A model generated the notes under the pieces. That model searched no databases and was not told the origin of the DNA. It worked only from the letters and a program-made list of their open reading frames with translations. Of a stretch of DNA of 64,000 nucleotides, positions 1 to 7,211 are shown one piece after another; position 1 is the first letter of the stretch; every line of letters begins with the position of its first letter. Source of the stretch: JAFGRU01 sp963665915 (GTDB lineage Bacteria > Desulfobacterota > Desulfuromonadia > Desulfuromonadales > JAAYDE01); contig CAXXSG010000002.1 in assembly GCA_963665915.2 (NCBI GenBank), positions 558,001 to 622,000 of the forward strand, given 5' to 3'. The position numbers were made by a program, and so were the translations under genes.

Positions 1-164
1 AGGTTCTGCCGATTCAATGTGACATTGATGCCGCAGGTTTGGCTGAGGCGGTTGAAAAGTTCCCCGAAGCGATCAACCAGTCTTTTGAGCAGATTGTCAA
101 GGAGGCCGACGCAGCTCAGAAAATTCATAAAGAAAATGAATCGCGGATTATCGTCCCGAAATAA
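1..164 (+). CDS. 3' end of an unidentified protein gene (partial)
   Basis: An open frame enters from the left edge (first full codon at base 3) and stops with TAA at 162-164, giving the last 53 residues of a protein that ends in SRIIVPK. The tail is rich in Glu, Ala, Lys and Ile and looks helical (KFPEAINQSFEQIVKEADAA). I see no recognisable motif and do not assign a family. The next gene starts about 60 bases downstream on the same strand with its own ribosome site, so the two may be co-transcribed. The 5' part lies outside the window. Confidence 0.6.
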   Translation, partial: VLPIQCDIDAAGLAEAVEKFPEAINQSFEQIVKEADAAQKIHKENESRIIVPK

Positions 165-226
165 TTAATTTGGAAAATATTTCCGTACTTCGGGTTTCTT
201 TATTAAATGTTGCAAAAGGGGGAGCC

Positions 227-532
227 ATGAAAGCTATTGTTGATCTTTGCGTGGTGCCGATTGAGGCGGGTATTTCCGTTTCCAAATATGTTGCTGCTTG
301 TGAAAAGATTTTGAAAGAAGCGGGCCTGAAAACCTACCTGCATGGTTATGGAACCAATATCGAGGGGGAATGGGATGTGGTTTTTCAGGCCATCAAACGT
401 TGCCATGAGGTGGTCCATGAAATGGGCGCTCCTCGAATTTCGACGATCATAAAATGTGGAACCCGGGTGGACAGGGATCAGACCATTGAAGATAAAGTGC
501 GGAGTGTTGAAGAAAAATTAGCAAAAGAATGA
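227..532 (+). CDS. MTH1187/YqgV-type thiamine-binding family small protein
   Basis: A 101-residue cytoplasmic protein that resembles the MTH1187/YkoF-related family of small ferredoxin-like-fold proteins, some of which bind thiamine or HMP. Family-like features are the N-terminal MKAIVDLCVVPIE strand, the YLHGYGTNIEGEWD segment and a C-terminal helix after STIIKCGTRVDR. I chose the ATG at 227 because a GGGGGAG ribosome site lies just upstream; a longer frame from 170 lacks one. No thiamine biosynthesis or transport gene is adjacent, so the ligand is uncertain. A strong terminator follows directly. Confidence 0.75.
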   Translation: MKAIVDLCVVPIEAGISVSKYVAACEKILKEAGLKTYLHGYGTNIEGEWDVVFQAIKRCHEVVHEMGAPRISTIIKCGTRVDRDQTIEDKVRSVEEKLAKE

Positions 533-555
533 CCCGCATTTTATATACAGACCAT

Positions 556-586
556 AAAAAAGCCGCCTGGAAAGGCGGCTTTTTTT
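556..586 (+). terminator. Rho-independent terminator after the YqgV-like gene
   Basis: The arms AGCCGCC and GGCGGCT form a GC-rich stem with a short loop, and a run of seven T follows. It ends the transcription unit to its left and separates it from the antiporter gene. Confidence 0.85.
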
Positions 587-685
587 GTTAAACTTTGGAT
601 AACCTGAACGTTTTTTTATTTTTTCTTCTAATTCTAAATGCAACATTTTTGTCTTTGTATTTTTCAGTGAGATGCTTCTGAGGTT

Positions 686-1861
686 ATGGACAAATCGGAA
701 CATATCCTTATTACCATCGGCCTGATTTTACTTCTTGGCCTGGCAACGGATGCGCTCGGGCGTTTTACGAAGATGCCGCGCGTAACCCTTCTGATTCTCT
801 TCGGGGTTGTCATTGGACCGCAGGTAATGAATCTTCTACCTGTTGATGAAGGCCGCTGGTTTCCTATCCTGGCCAATATGGCGCTGGTTATGGTGGGTTT
901 TCTTCTGGGAGAGAAATTCACCCTTCAAGCCATCAAAAGACACGGGAAGACCATCATTTTATTCTCCCTGGTGGAAGTTATAGGTACCGCACTCGTGGTC
1001 GCGGGCGGGCTGGCTCTGCTGGGTGTCAATCTCGAACTGGCTCTTCTTCTGGGGGCTGTTTCCACGGCAACAGCTCCGGCAGCCACGACCGATGTGGTCC
1101 ATGAAAACCAGGCCCGTGGCCCCTTCACCCGGACTCTTTTAGGGATCGTGGCCATTGACGATGCATGGGGACTGATCCTTTTCAGCTTTATTCTGGTTGC
1201 GGTTGAAATTTTAATGGGGAATACGGATTATTTGGCGGCCCTTCTGAGTGGCGGATGGCATGTTGGAGGTGCTTTGCTTCTGGGGTTGATACTTGGATTT
1301 CCAACGGCCAAACTGACCGGCAGGATCAAATCGGGTGAGCCAACTCTGATCGAAGCCCTTGGCGTCGTTTTATTATGCGGAGGCTTAGCTCTCTGGGCGG
1401 ATGTATCCTTTCTTCTGGCGTCCATGGTCCTTGGTGCTGTTGTTGCCAACCTTGCGCGCCACCACGATCGCCCCTTTCATGCTATAGAAGGGATCGAATG
1501 GCCATTCATGATTCTTTTTTTCGTGTTCGCCGGAGCGTCCCTTGAGTTTGGTTCGTTAATAGCTATGGGATTCATTGGCACCGCTTACATTTTATTGCGA
1601 ATTTTTGGTCGGCTTCTTTCCGGCTGGTGTTGCAGCTTTTTCAGTTGGGCAAAACCGCCGATCGGCCGGTGGATGGGAATGGCACTGCTGCCTCAGGCTG
1701 GGGTGGCCATGGGGATGGGGCTTCTGGCAGGGGAGCGTTTTCCGCAGTTGAAGGATGCCATTCTTGCTGTGGTGATAGGAACCACGATCTTTTTTGAGCT
1801 GGTGGGCCCTGTTTTGACCCGATTCGCTTTGGCTAAGGTCGGTGAAATCAGCAGGAAATAA
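686..1861 (+). CDS. Cation:proton antiporter, CPA2 (Kef/Nha) type membrane domain
   Basis: An integral membrane protein of 391 residues made almost entirely of hydrophobic segments, about 11-12 helices, matching the Na+/H+ exchanger domain of the CPA2 family. Two hallmark stretches are visible: the unwound-helix region STATAPAATTD around residues 126-136 and the Asp pair in LLGIVAIDDAWG around 151-162, the pair associated with electrogenic Na+/H+ exchange. There is no C-terminal TrkA-N/RCK domain, so it is a short form without nucleotide gating. The ATG at 686 has only a weak GAGG site very close to it. The transported ion (Na+ or K+) cannot be told from sequence alone. Confidence 0.8.
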   Translation: MDKSEHILITIGLILLLGLATDALGRFTKMPRVTLLILFGVVIGPQVMNLLPVDEGRWFPILANMALVMVGFLLGEKFTLQAIKRHGKTIILFSLVEVIGTALVVAGGLALLGVNLELALLLGAVSTATAPAATTDVVHENQARGPFTRTLLGIVAIDDAWGLILFSFILVAVEILMGNTDYLAALLSGGWHVGGALLLGLILGFPTAKLTGRIKSGEPTLIEALGVVLLCGGLALWADVSFLLASMVLGAVVANLARHHDRPFHAIEGIEWPFMILFFVFAGASLEFGSLIAMGFIGTAYILLRIFGRLLSGWCCSFFSWAKPPIGRWMGMALLPQAGVAMGMGLLAGERFPQLKDAILAVVIGTTIFFELVGPVLTRFALAKVGEISRK

Positions 1862-1942
1862 TAAAGAGTCTTTTCTTCTTCTCCAGCTTGCCGAAAAGTA
1901 ATTTCCGGTTCCAAATTATTCTATTCATAAAGAGAGTGGGTT

Positions 1943-2413
1943 ATGGTGGTAATTGATATCCCCGGCTTCAAAGAATTGGAACTGAAACATCTGGTTCTTG
2001 ATTTTAACGGAACAATGGCTCTGGACGGGCATTTGTTGGAAGGCGTGGGGGAAAGGCTTATCATCCTTGCGGAAAAAATTCTGATCCATGTCGTTACGGC
2101 GGATACCTTTGGCAATGTCCGGGGAGAGATCAACGCTTTGCCGGTTGCACTGAAAACACTTGGGCCCATTTGTCAGGATGTGAAAAAGCTCGAGTATGTT
2201 CAGAAGCTAGGTGCTAACTCCTGTGTTTGTATGGGAAATGGCCGCAACGACCGGCTCATGTTGCAAGAGGCTGCTCTTGGCGTTGCCGTCCTTGAACAGG
2301 AGGGGGTATTTGCGGGAACGGCCCTGGCGGCGGATCTGCTTGTCCGGGATATCTGCTCCGCACTGGACCTTCTACGTTATCCTCAAAGGCTCATGGCTGG
2401 TTTGCGTTCCTGA
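1943..2413 (+). CDS. HAD-like protein, soluble P-type ATPase domain family
   Basis: A 156-residue soluble protein of the HAD superfamily, resembling the group described as soluble P-type ATPases. The nucleophile motif LDFNGTMA holds Asp20 but has Asn where phosphatases usually carry the second, acid/base Asp. A Thr motif (HVVTADTFG), a Lys region (CQDVKKLEYV) and the metal-binding motif GNGRNDRLM are also present. There is no cap domain, and the length suits the compact type. The Asp-to-Asn change suggests slow dephosphorylation or a regulatory role, but this is inference. It lies about 80 bases after the antiporter on the same strand and may be co-expressed. Confidence 0.7.
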   Translation: MVVIDIPGFKELELKHLVLDFNGTMALDGHLLEGVGERLIILAEKILIHVVTADTFGNVRGEINALPVALKTLGPICQDVKKLEYVQKLGANSCVCMGNGRNDRLMLQEAALGVAVLEQEGVFAGTALAADLLVRDICSALDLLRYPQRLMAGLRS

Positions 2414-2423
2414 AACCACTTGT

Positions 2424-2819
2424 TTATTCATCAAAAGGCTGGTAGCTATCCTCGAGGACATGGTATTTGGAAAACAGGCCCTGGAGGGTTTCATCCTCCT
2501 GGTTGTCCTTCCCCAGCATTTTTTTGATCTCTTCGAACTGGGTTTTGGCTCTTTTTTGAAGGACCTGGAAGTTGTCTATGGCCTTACGACCGCTGCTGAA
2601 ATCCTGATGAATTTTAGCGAGCTTAAGAAATTGCTCATAGGCGAAACCGGGATCAAGATAGTTGCGAAGAATGTATTTAGCTACCAGATGTCCGCAGTCG
2701 GCGCACTCGACAAAAACCCGGTCGTGCCTCTGATGCTGCAGATAATGATTATTAACCATGTGGGTGCAGCCGCACATGGGACATTTCTCTTTTTTGGCGG
2801 TTTCTTGAAGCTCATCCAT
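2424..2819 (-). CDS. Zinc-ribbon protein of unknown function
   Basis: A 131-residue soluble protein with an N-terminal four-cysteine zinc ribbon (CPMCGC, then CADCGH about 25 residues later) and a helical C-terminal half rich in Lys, Glu and Gln. The ATG at 2819 is preceded by a strong GAGGAGG site; an upstream in-frame start would add 20 residues with no such site. The gene follows the anion transporter by 35 bases on the same strand and is probably translated from its mRNA. It converges on the HAD-like gene with a 10-base gap and no visible terminator. I do not recognise a named family; a nucleic-acid-binding role is only a guess. Confidence 0.65.
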   Translation of the reverse strand: MDELQETAKKEKCPMCGCTHMVNNHYLQHQRHDRVFVECADCGHLVAKYILRNYLDPGFAYEQFLKLAKIHQDFSSGRKAIDNFQVLQKRAKTQFEEIKKMLGKDNQEDETLQGLFSKYHVLEDSYQPFDE

Positions 2820-2854
2820 AAAGTTCAGCCTCCTCGGAATAGGATTTAAGGCTT

Positions 2855-4204
2855 TTAAAAGTATCCCAGCACTTTCCACCAGCCGTATCCCAGGGTCAGA
2901 ATCACGACGATGGCCAGCAGAGAGATGATGAATCCGGTCCGAACCATGTCTTTCATTGTCAGGAACCCGGAACTGTAGGCTATGGCGTTAGGCGGTGTAG
3001 AAACAGGCATGATCATGGTCGCGGAAACCGCTAGAGCTGTGCAGATAGCCAAGGGCGACCCGGAAGTACCCGGAATGATGAAAGCGAGGGGGACGATCAG
3101 ATTTGCGGTGGCGGTATTGCTCATGAAAGTCGTTAGGGCTGCTCCTACGAGAACGAAAACAAGCATAAGCGAGGTGAGGTTCAGGTCGCTGAAGGGGATC
3201 CATTGAATGAGGAAATCGTTCAAACCGCCTTCCTTCATTGCAACGGCAAGAGAAAGCCCCCCACCCACCAGGAACAGGACATCCCAGGAAATATTTTTAA
3301 AGTCACGTTTGTCGAGGAGGCCGCTGCTGAGAAACACGATGGCTGGAATCAGAGCAACCGTCCCGGACGAAAAGCCGTGGATATCTTTGCTCAACCAAAG
3401 CAGAACAGTCAGAAAAAAAACACCGATAACGGTAATGGTCTGCCAGTTGAAGCGGATATGAAAATCGGGGCGGGCGGTTATACTGATTTTCGGTGCTGGG
3501 TGTTGAAGCAGAAGCAAACCCCAGAGCATTAGAATCAGAATGATAACGATGGGGCAGGAAGCCAGCATCCAGTCGAGAAAAGTCATGGAGCCGGGGCGGT
3601 AGCTGTTGATGGCTTGCATGGCAATTGCGTTGGGCGGTGTGCCGACAGGGGTCATCATGCCACCGAGGTTGGCTGAAAAAGGAATGCCTAGGAAAAATGC
3701 CTTGGAAAAGTCGCTTCCTTCTCCCAGTGGGACGATAATGGCCCCGGTAATAAGGAGCATCATGGCTGTAGTTGCCGTATTAGACATCCACATTGAAAGG
3801 GTGGCGGTGGTTATCATCATGGCGAGAAGAATGTTTCGGGGCTTGGAACCGGAGAATTTGAGGATCCAGTCTGCGAACCATTCATCGATATGGTATTTGT
3901 GACCCGCTTCCGCCAGCAGAAGCCCCCCCAGAAAGAGGGCAATGATGTCGGAAAAAAAGGGCGCTAGAAATACCGTGTGTTTGATTGGCAGGAGCGGGGC
4001 GAGAAAAGCTGCTTCAAAAAACAGGATCAGGAAGCTGGTGACGTAGAGCGGAACGGCTTCAGTCATCCATAAAATCAAAGCCAGTGCAAAGATGCCCGCG
4101 CTGATTCGTGTGGGGAGTTCAACCGGAAGAGGGGAGGCGGCCAGGGTAGGTATCACGGCTATGGCCAACAGCAGTATCAGGAGGTTTTTTAACGAAAGGG
4201 TCAT
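2855..4204 (-). CDS. DASS/SLC13-family sodium:anion symporter
   Basis: A 449-residue inner-membrane transporter of the divalent anion:sodium symporter family (dicarboxylates, sulfate or phosphate). The internal duplication typical of the family is visible: an SNTATTAMM stretch near residue 120 and SNTATANLIVPLAF near 365, each followed by a proline-rich TPPNAIA motif. About 11 hydrophobic helices can be traced, and the length is normal. The gene faces away from a sigma-54 activator, and their shared intergenic region holds a perfect palindrome, so local regulation is plausible. In an anaerobe of this type a C4-dicarboxylate is a reasonable substrate, but the sequence does not decide it. Confidence 0.85.
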   Translation of the reverse strand: MTLSLKNLLILLLAIAVIPTLAASPLPVELPTRISAGIFALALILWMTEAVPLYVTSFLILFFEAAFLAPLLPIKHTVFLAPFFSDIIALFLGGLLLAEAGHKYHIDEWFADWILKFSGSKPRNILLAMMITTATLSMWMSNTATTAMMLLITGAIIVPLGEGSDFSKAFFLGIPFSANLGGMMTPVGTPPNAIAMQAINSYRPGSMTFLDWMLASCPIVIILILMLWGLLLLQHPAPKISITARPDFHIRFNWQTITVIGVFFLTVLLWLSKDIHGFSSGTVALIPAIVFLSSGLLDKRDFKNISWDVLFLVGGGLSLAVAMKEGGLNDFLIQWIPFSDLNLTSLMLVFVLVGAALTTFMSNTATANLIVPLAFIIPGTSGSPLAICTALAVSATMIMPVSTPPNAIAYSSGFLTMKDMVRTGFIISLLAIVVILTLGYGWWKVLGYF

Positions 4205-4310
4205 GGCAACACCGAGAAGAGGTTAAGAATTCTTTCTAAAAGGAGTTTAACGAATAAAGCTGGTTTATCAATGTAACAGGTGAATTTTCTTGGAAATTGG
4301 GGGCTTGAAA

Positions 4311-4332
4311 AATTTAATCAAAAGATTAAATT
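4311..4332. promoter_or_regulatory. Perfect 9-bp palindrome in the divergent intergenic region
   Basis: AATTTAATC and GATTAAATT are exact reverse complements separated by four A. The site lies 107 bases from the transporter start and 88 bases from the regulator start, where an operator controlling one or both genes would be expected. It is AT-rich and symmetrical on DNA, which suits a dimeric protein site. A transcription terminator is unlikely because no gene ends here. Confidence 0.5.
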
Positions 4333-4365
4333 GTCCTATGAAATACTTTTTGTTGGCTGCTGATG

Positions 4366-4374
4366 TGGTATGAT
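4366..4374 (+). promoter_or_regulatory. Possible extended -10 promoter for the sigma-54 activator gene
   Basis: TGG directly followed by TATGAT fits an extended -10 element. It would start RNA about 40 bases before the TTG start codon of the regulator gene. The -35 region is weak (TTTTTG, 16 bases upstream). Confidence 0.35.
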
Positions 4375-4419
4375 GTGTTGCACTGCATTGGATATGTTTT
4401 CTGAAATGGGAACGCTCTT

Positions 4420-5886
4420 TTGACTGCAGAACAAATCCATTACGAAACCCTTCCGGCGAGAATTCCTGATCTGGTGCTGCAGCTCCGGAACGGGTGCTGG
4501 TCTGTGCGGGAAATATCCCCCAACCTGGCGAAACTTCTAAAGGTTCCCCAGCAGGACTTTGTTGCGACGCCGGCGGATCAGCTTTTTCCGCAAGCCGTTC
4601 CTTCCCTGCCCGACTTGGCCCAGGAAATTATCACCCAGAAAAAAGCAATTTCCGATGTCCGTATTCGCCTCTTACCCGGTTATCGGAAATTTGATCTGAC
4701 AGCTTCCGTTCAACTTGAACCCCAACCTGAAGTATCCCAGGCTGCCAAAGTCCAGTTTTTTTTCCAGGAACTCAGCTTTCAGTCAGCGGAAGCTCCCCAG
4801 GAATTTCAGGGGATGGTGGGAATCAGTCCAGCAATACTCGAAGTTTTCCGAAAAATAAAACTGTATGGGCCATCCGATGCTTCTGTCGTTATTACCGGAG
4901 AGACCGGGACCGGCAAAGAACTTGTGGCCAGAGCTCTCCATAAGGTCAGCCACCGCTCGGGTCGTTCCTATGTGGCGGTCAATTGTTCAGCCATTTCCAG
5001 AGAGCTTCTGGAGTCAGAGCTCTTCGGCCATGAAAAAGGGGCTTTTACAGGTGCTCTGCGCAGCCACAAGGGGCGCTTCGAGAGAGCGCAGGGGGGGACT
5101 ATTTTCCTCGATGAAGTGGGTGACATGCCTCCGGCCACGCAGGTGAAACTTCTTCGGGTTTTGGAAAACCGGTCGATTGAGCGGGTTGGTTCTGAGCGAG
5201 AGACGCCTATTGATGTTCGTGTCATCTGTGCTACAAATGTTTCTTTTGAGAGAGAGGTGGCTTCAGGGAGGTTCCGTTCTGATCTCTATCACCGCCTCGC
5301 CATTCTCAGAATCCATCTCCCTCCATTGCGGGAGCGTTCCGAGGATATTCCTTATCTGGTAGCCCATTTTCTGGAAGCTCTCAACTCCAAGTACGGGAAA
5401 ACTATCCGGCGGCTCACCCCGGAAGCCCTGAACCTTCTCCAGGCTTATCTGTGGCCCGGAAATATCCGCGAACTCCGGAATGTGCTGGAAAGAATTCTGG
5501 TGGAAACCCAGGGCGAGGTAATAGGAGCCCGTGCCTTCCGTGAGTGGATCCGCGAAAGGCAGCAACTGAGCCCTGAGCGATGGGAGGAGTCCAGCCGCTT
5601 TGAGATTTCTGCGAAAACCATTATACCTCCATTTCCCCTGACTTCTGAGAGACCTCTTCTTGCTGCTCCCGAAGAGGAGGTGTTGCAGGTGGAAGTCCTT
5701 CCTACCAAACCGACAATGAGTAAATCGACACTTCCGGTCGAACTCAATGCAGAGGTAGTTCAGCAGGTGTATCGGGCGGCCAGTGGCAATATTTCCGAAG
5801 TTGCCAGACGCCTCGGAGTTCATCGGGCAACGGTTTACCGCTATTTGCGGAAGCTGGGTCTTGCCCGCAAGGACCTCGATTCCTGA
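4420..5886 (+). CDS. PAS-containing sigma-54-dependent transcriptional activator
   Basis: A 488-residue enhancer-binding protein. Residues 1-110 form a PAS-like sensor (VREISPNLAKLLKVP), the centre is an AAA+ sigma-54 interaction domain, and the C terminus is a Fis-type helix-turn-helix (VARRLGVHRATVYRYLRKLG). Key motifs are intact: Walker A GETGTGKE, the sigma-54 contact loop GAFTGA, Walker B GGTIFLDEVGD and the arginine-finger region FRSDLYHRL. There is no receiver domain, so it senses a ligand or redox signal rather than phosphorylation. A linker of about 70 residues separates the AAA+ domain from the DNA-binding domain. Start is TTG. It is divergent from the anion transporter, a likely target. 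Confidence 0.9.
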   Translation: MTAEQIHYETLPARIPDLVLQLRNGCWSVREISPNLAKLLKVPQQDFVATPADQLFPQAVPSLPDLAQEIITQKKAISDVRIRLLPGYRKFDLTASVQLEPQPEVSQAAKVQFFFQELSFQSAEAPQEFQGMVGISPAILEVFRKIKLYGPSDASVVITGETGTGKELVARALHKVSHRSGRSYVAVNCSAISRELLESELFGHEKGAFTGALRSHKGRFERAQGGTIFLDEVGDMPPATQVKLLRVLENRSIERVGSERETPIDVRVICATNVSFEREVASGRFRSDLYHRLAILRIHLPPLRERSEDIPYLVAHFLEALNSKYGKTIRRLTPEALNLLQAYLWPGNIRELRNVLERILVETQGEVIGARAFREWIRERQQLSPERWEESSRFEISAKTIIPPFPLTSERPLLAAPEEEVLQVEVLPTKPTMSKSTLPVELNAEVVQQVYRAASGNISEVARRLGVHRATVYRYLRKLGLARKDLDS

Positions 5887-6218
5887 CAATTCTGATGTGA
5901 TTATCATCTCAAGTCGTGCTCGTTTCTCGCACTTCGATGTACAGAAAGTTCGCCTGTAGTGCGCGTCGCTGTGCCTAACTTGATCGGTTGACGGTTTCGC
6001 GACAAAGTTTATGAATCACTTGGACTTGCTTTCTTCTGCGACGTCGCAAGTGTCGCTGTGCAACATATTGCAATGTCGCATGGATATGAAGTAAATATTG
6101 AAAAATCTTGTAACCAATTGAACTTAAAAGAGAAAAATAATTTTACAATCTGGCATGCCATTTGGAATCCTATAAGAGCAAATAAGAAACAAAAAAAAAT
6201 CAAAGAGGAGGTAACAAA
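5887..6218 (+). promoter_or_regulatory. Long heat-shock upstream region with GTCGC motifs
   Basis: This 332-base stretch has no convincing gene. It holds a sigma-70-like promoter (separate entry), a 10-base direct repeat GTCGCTGTGC at 5965-5974 and 6052-6061, and a perfect 12-base palindrome TGCGACGTCGCA at 6037-6048. GTCGC/GCGAC pentamers recur six times between about 5965 and 6078. The 3' part is AT-rich and ends in a strong GAGGAGG ribosome site before the first hsp20 gene. No CIRCE element (TTAGCACTC inverted repeat) is present. Confidence 0.4.
5988..6015 (+). promoter_or_regulatory. Sigma-70-like promoter candidate upstream of hsp20-clpB
   Basis: TTGACG at 5988-5993 and TATGAA at 6010-6015 are separated by 16 bases. 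If used, the hsp20 messenger would have a leader of roughly 195 bases, which overlaps the palindrome and repeats noted in this region. Confidence 0.35.
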
Positions 6219-6674
6219 ATGGCACGCTGGGATTTATTCAAAGAAATGGAATGCATGAGCAGGGAAATGGACGATGTTCTCAGGGGCATTGACAGCGGAC
6301 GGAGAACGCTTGAAAGAGTATTTTACCCCGAATTGACCGGTCGCGGACTACCAAAAGTGAATGTTTATCAGGATGAAGACAATATCTTTGTCGAAGCCCT
6401 GCTTCCGGGTATCAAGCCTGAAGCTATGGAAATGAACGTCCTACGCAACACCCTGACCCTCTCAGGAGAAAGACAGGTTGAAATCCAGGCAGAAGGCAAG
6501 CCTGTTTATCATCGCAGGGAAAGAGGAGGTGGCAGGTTTATGAGGACCATTGAGTTGCCATACTCAATCGATTCCACCAAGGCTGAAGCCACCTACAAAG
6601 ATGGCCTGCTTTGGGTCAAACTTCCAAAGGCGGAAGAGGCGAAACCGAAAAAAGTTCTGGTAAAAGCAGCTTAA
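6219..6674 (+). CDS. Hsp20 family small heat-shock protein (first copy)
   Basis: A 151-residue small heat-shock protein that would bind unfolding proteins and hold them for refolding. The alpha-crystallin domain runs from about residue 42 to 140 and begins PKVNVYQDEDNIFVEALLPG; the consensus motif TYKDGLLWVKLPKAE near the end marks the conserved A-x-x-x-G-L region. The ATG follows a strong GAGGAGG site. It is 52 bases ahead of a second hsp20 gene and upstream of clpB on the same strand, a common holdase-disaggregase arrangement. The two Hsp20 proteins differ strongly outside the core domain, so they are old paralogues, not a recent duplication. Confidence 0.92.
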   Translation: MARWDLFKEMECMSREMDDVLRGIDSGRRTLERVFYPELTGRGLPKVNVYQDEDNIFVEALLPGIKPEAMEMNVLRNTLTLSGERQVEIQAEGKPVYHRRERGGGRFMRTIELPYSIDSTKAEATYKDGLLWVKLPKAEEAKPKKVLVKAA

Positions 6675-6726
6675 GGATGATTTTGGAACTCAGACAATAA
6701 AGATATGTTAGTTAAGGAGATATAAA

Positions 6727-7125
6727 ATGGAAAACAGAGAAGTGACAACTCAACAGGGCAACGGTATCAATAAGGCTGAGGAAACCCGCAACCGGAAACA
6801 ATTTTTTATTCCCCCTGTCGATATCCTGGAGGATGGGGACGGGCTGACCCTGGTTGCCGATATGCCGGGCGCGGACAAAGATGGGATTTCTATTGGCATA
6901 GAGGATGATATACTGGTCATTGAAGGTCGTGCGGCGAGTGGACGGAAGGACGAAAACATCCATCAGGAATTTGAGTCACGCGACTACCATCGAAGATTTC
7001 AACTGTATGAAGGGATCGACCAGGAGAAAGCGACGGCCGAATACAATGATGGAGTTCTGACCCTCAGGCTTCCAAAGGCGGAGACGGCCAAACCGAAACA
7101 GATCAAAATTGAGACCAGGCATTGA
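6727..7125 (+). CDS. Hsp20 family small heat-shock protein (second copy)
   Basis: A 132-residue small heat-shock protein. The alpha-crystallin domain starts at about residue 33 (PPVDILEDGDGLTLVADMPG) and ends with the conserved AEYNDGVLTLRLPKAE, then a short tail ending KQIKIETRH. The N-terminal arm is short and polar (MENREVTTQQGNGINKAEE), unlike the first copy, so hetero-oligomers with different substrate arms are possible. A ribosome site TTAAGGAGA precedes the ATG. It lies between the first hsp20 gene and clpB, with a hairpin after it that may lower read-through into clpB. Confidence 0.92.
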   Translation: MENREVTTQQGNGINKAEETRNRKQFFIPPVDILEDGDGLTLVADMPGADKDGISIGIEDDILVIEGRAASGRKDENIHQEFESRDYHRRFQLYEGIDQEKATAEYNDGVLTLRLPKAETAKPKQIKIETRH

Positions 7126-7150
7126 TGGCCTGAAATATTGCGACATCAAG

Positions 7151-7183
7151 AAGCCCGGCGGGGAATCCCTAACCGGGCTTTGT
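7151..7183 (+). terminator. Hairpin between hsp20 and clpB (attenuator or weak terminator)
   Basis: AAGCCCGG at 7151-7158 pairs with CCGGGCTT at 7173-7180. Only TT-GTT follows, not a full T-run, so partial termination or 3'-end protection of the hsp20 messenger is more likely than complete termination. Confidence 0.6.
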
Positions 7184-7211
7184 TATAAAAAGATGAAGGA
7201 AAACCTTGGCT

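Noticed and set aside
4364..4384. Sigma-54 promoter before the activator gene (TGG ... TTGCA)
   Set aside because: The GG to GC distance is one base too long for a -24/-12 promoter, and the extended -10 match in the same place is better.
6151..6166. Sigma-54-like site before the first hsp20 gene (TGGCAT, then TTGGA)
   Set aside because: Spacing is right, but the nearly invariant C of the -12 GC element is G here.
6058..6258. 66-codon frame running into hsp20
   Set aside because: It overlaps the hsp20 start out of frame and has no ribosome site; composition reflects AT-rich leader sequence.
6219..7125. Recent tandem duplication of hsp20
   Set aside because: The two proteins share only the core domain motifs and differ in length and arms, so they are old paralogues.
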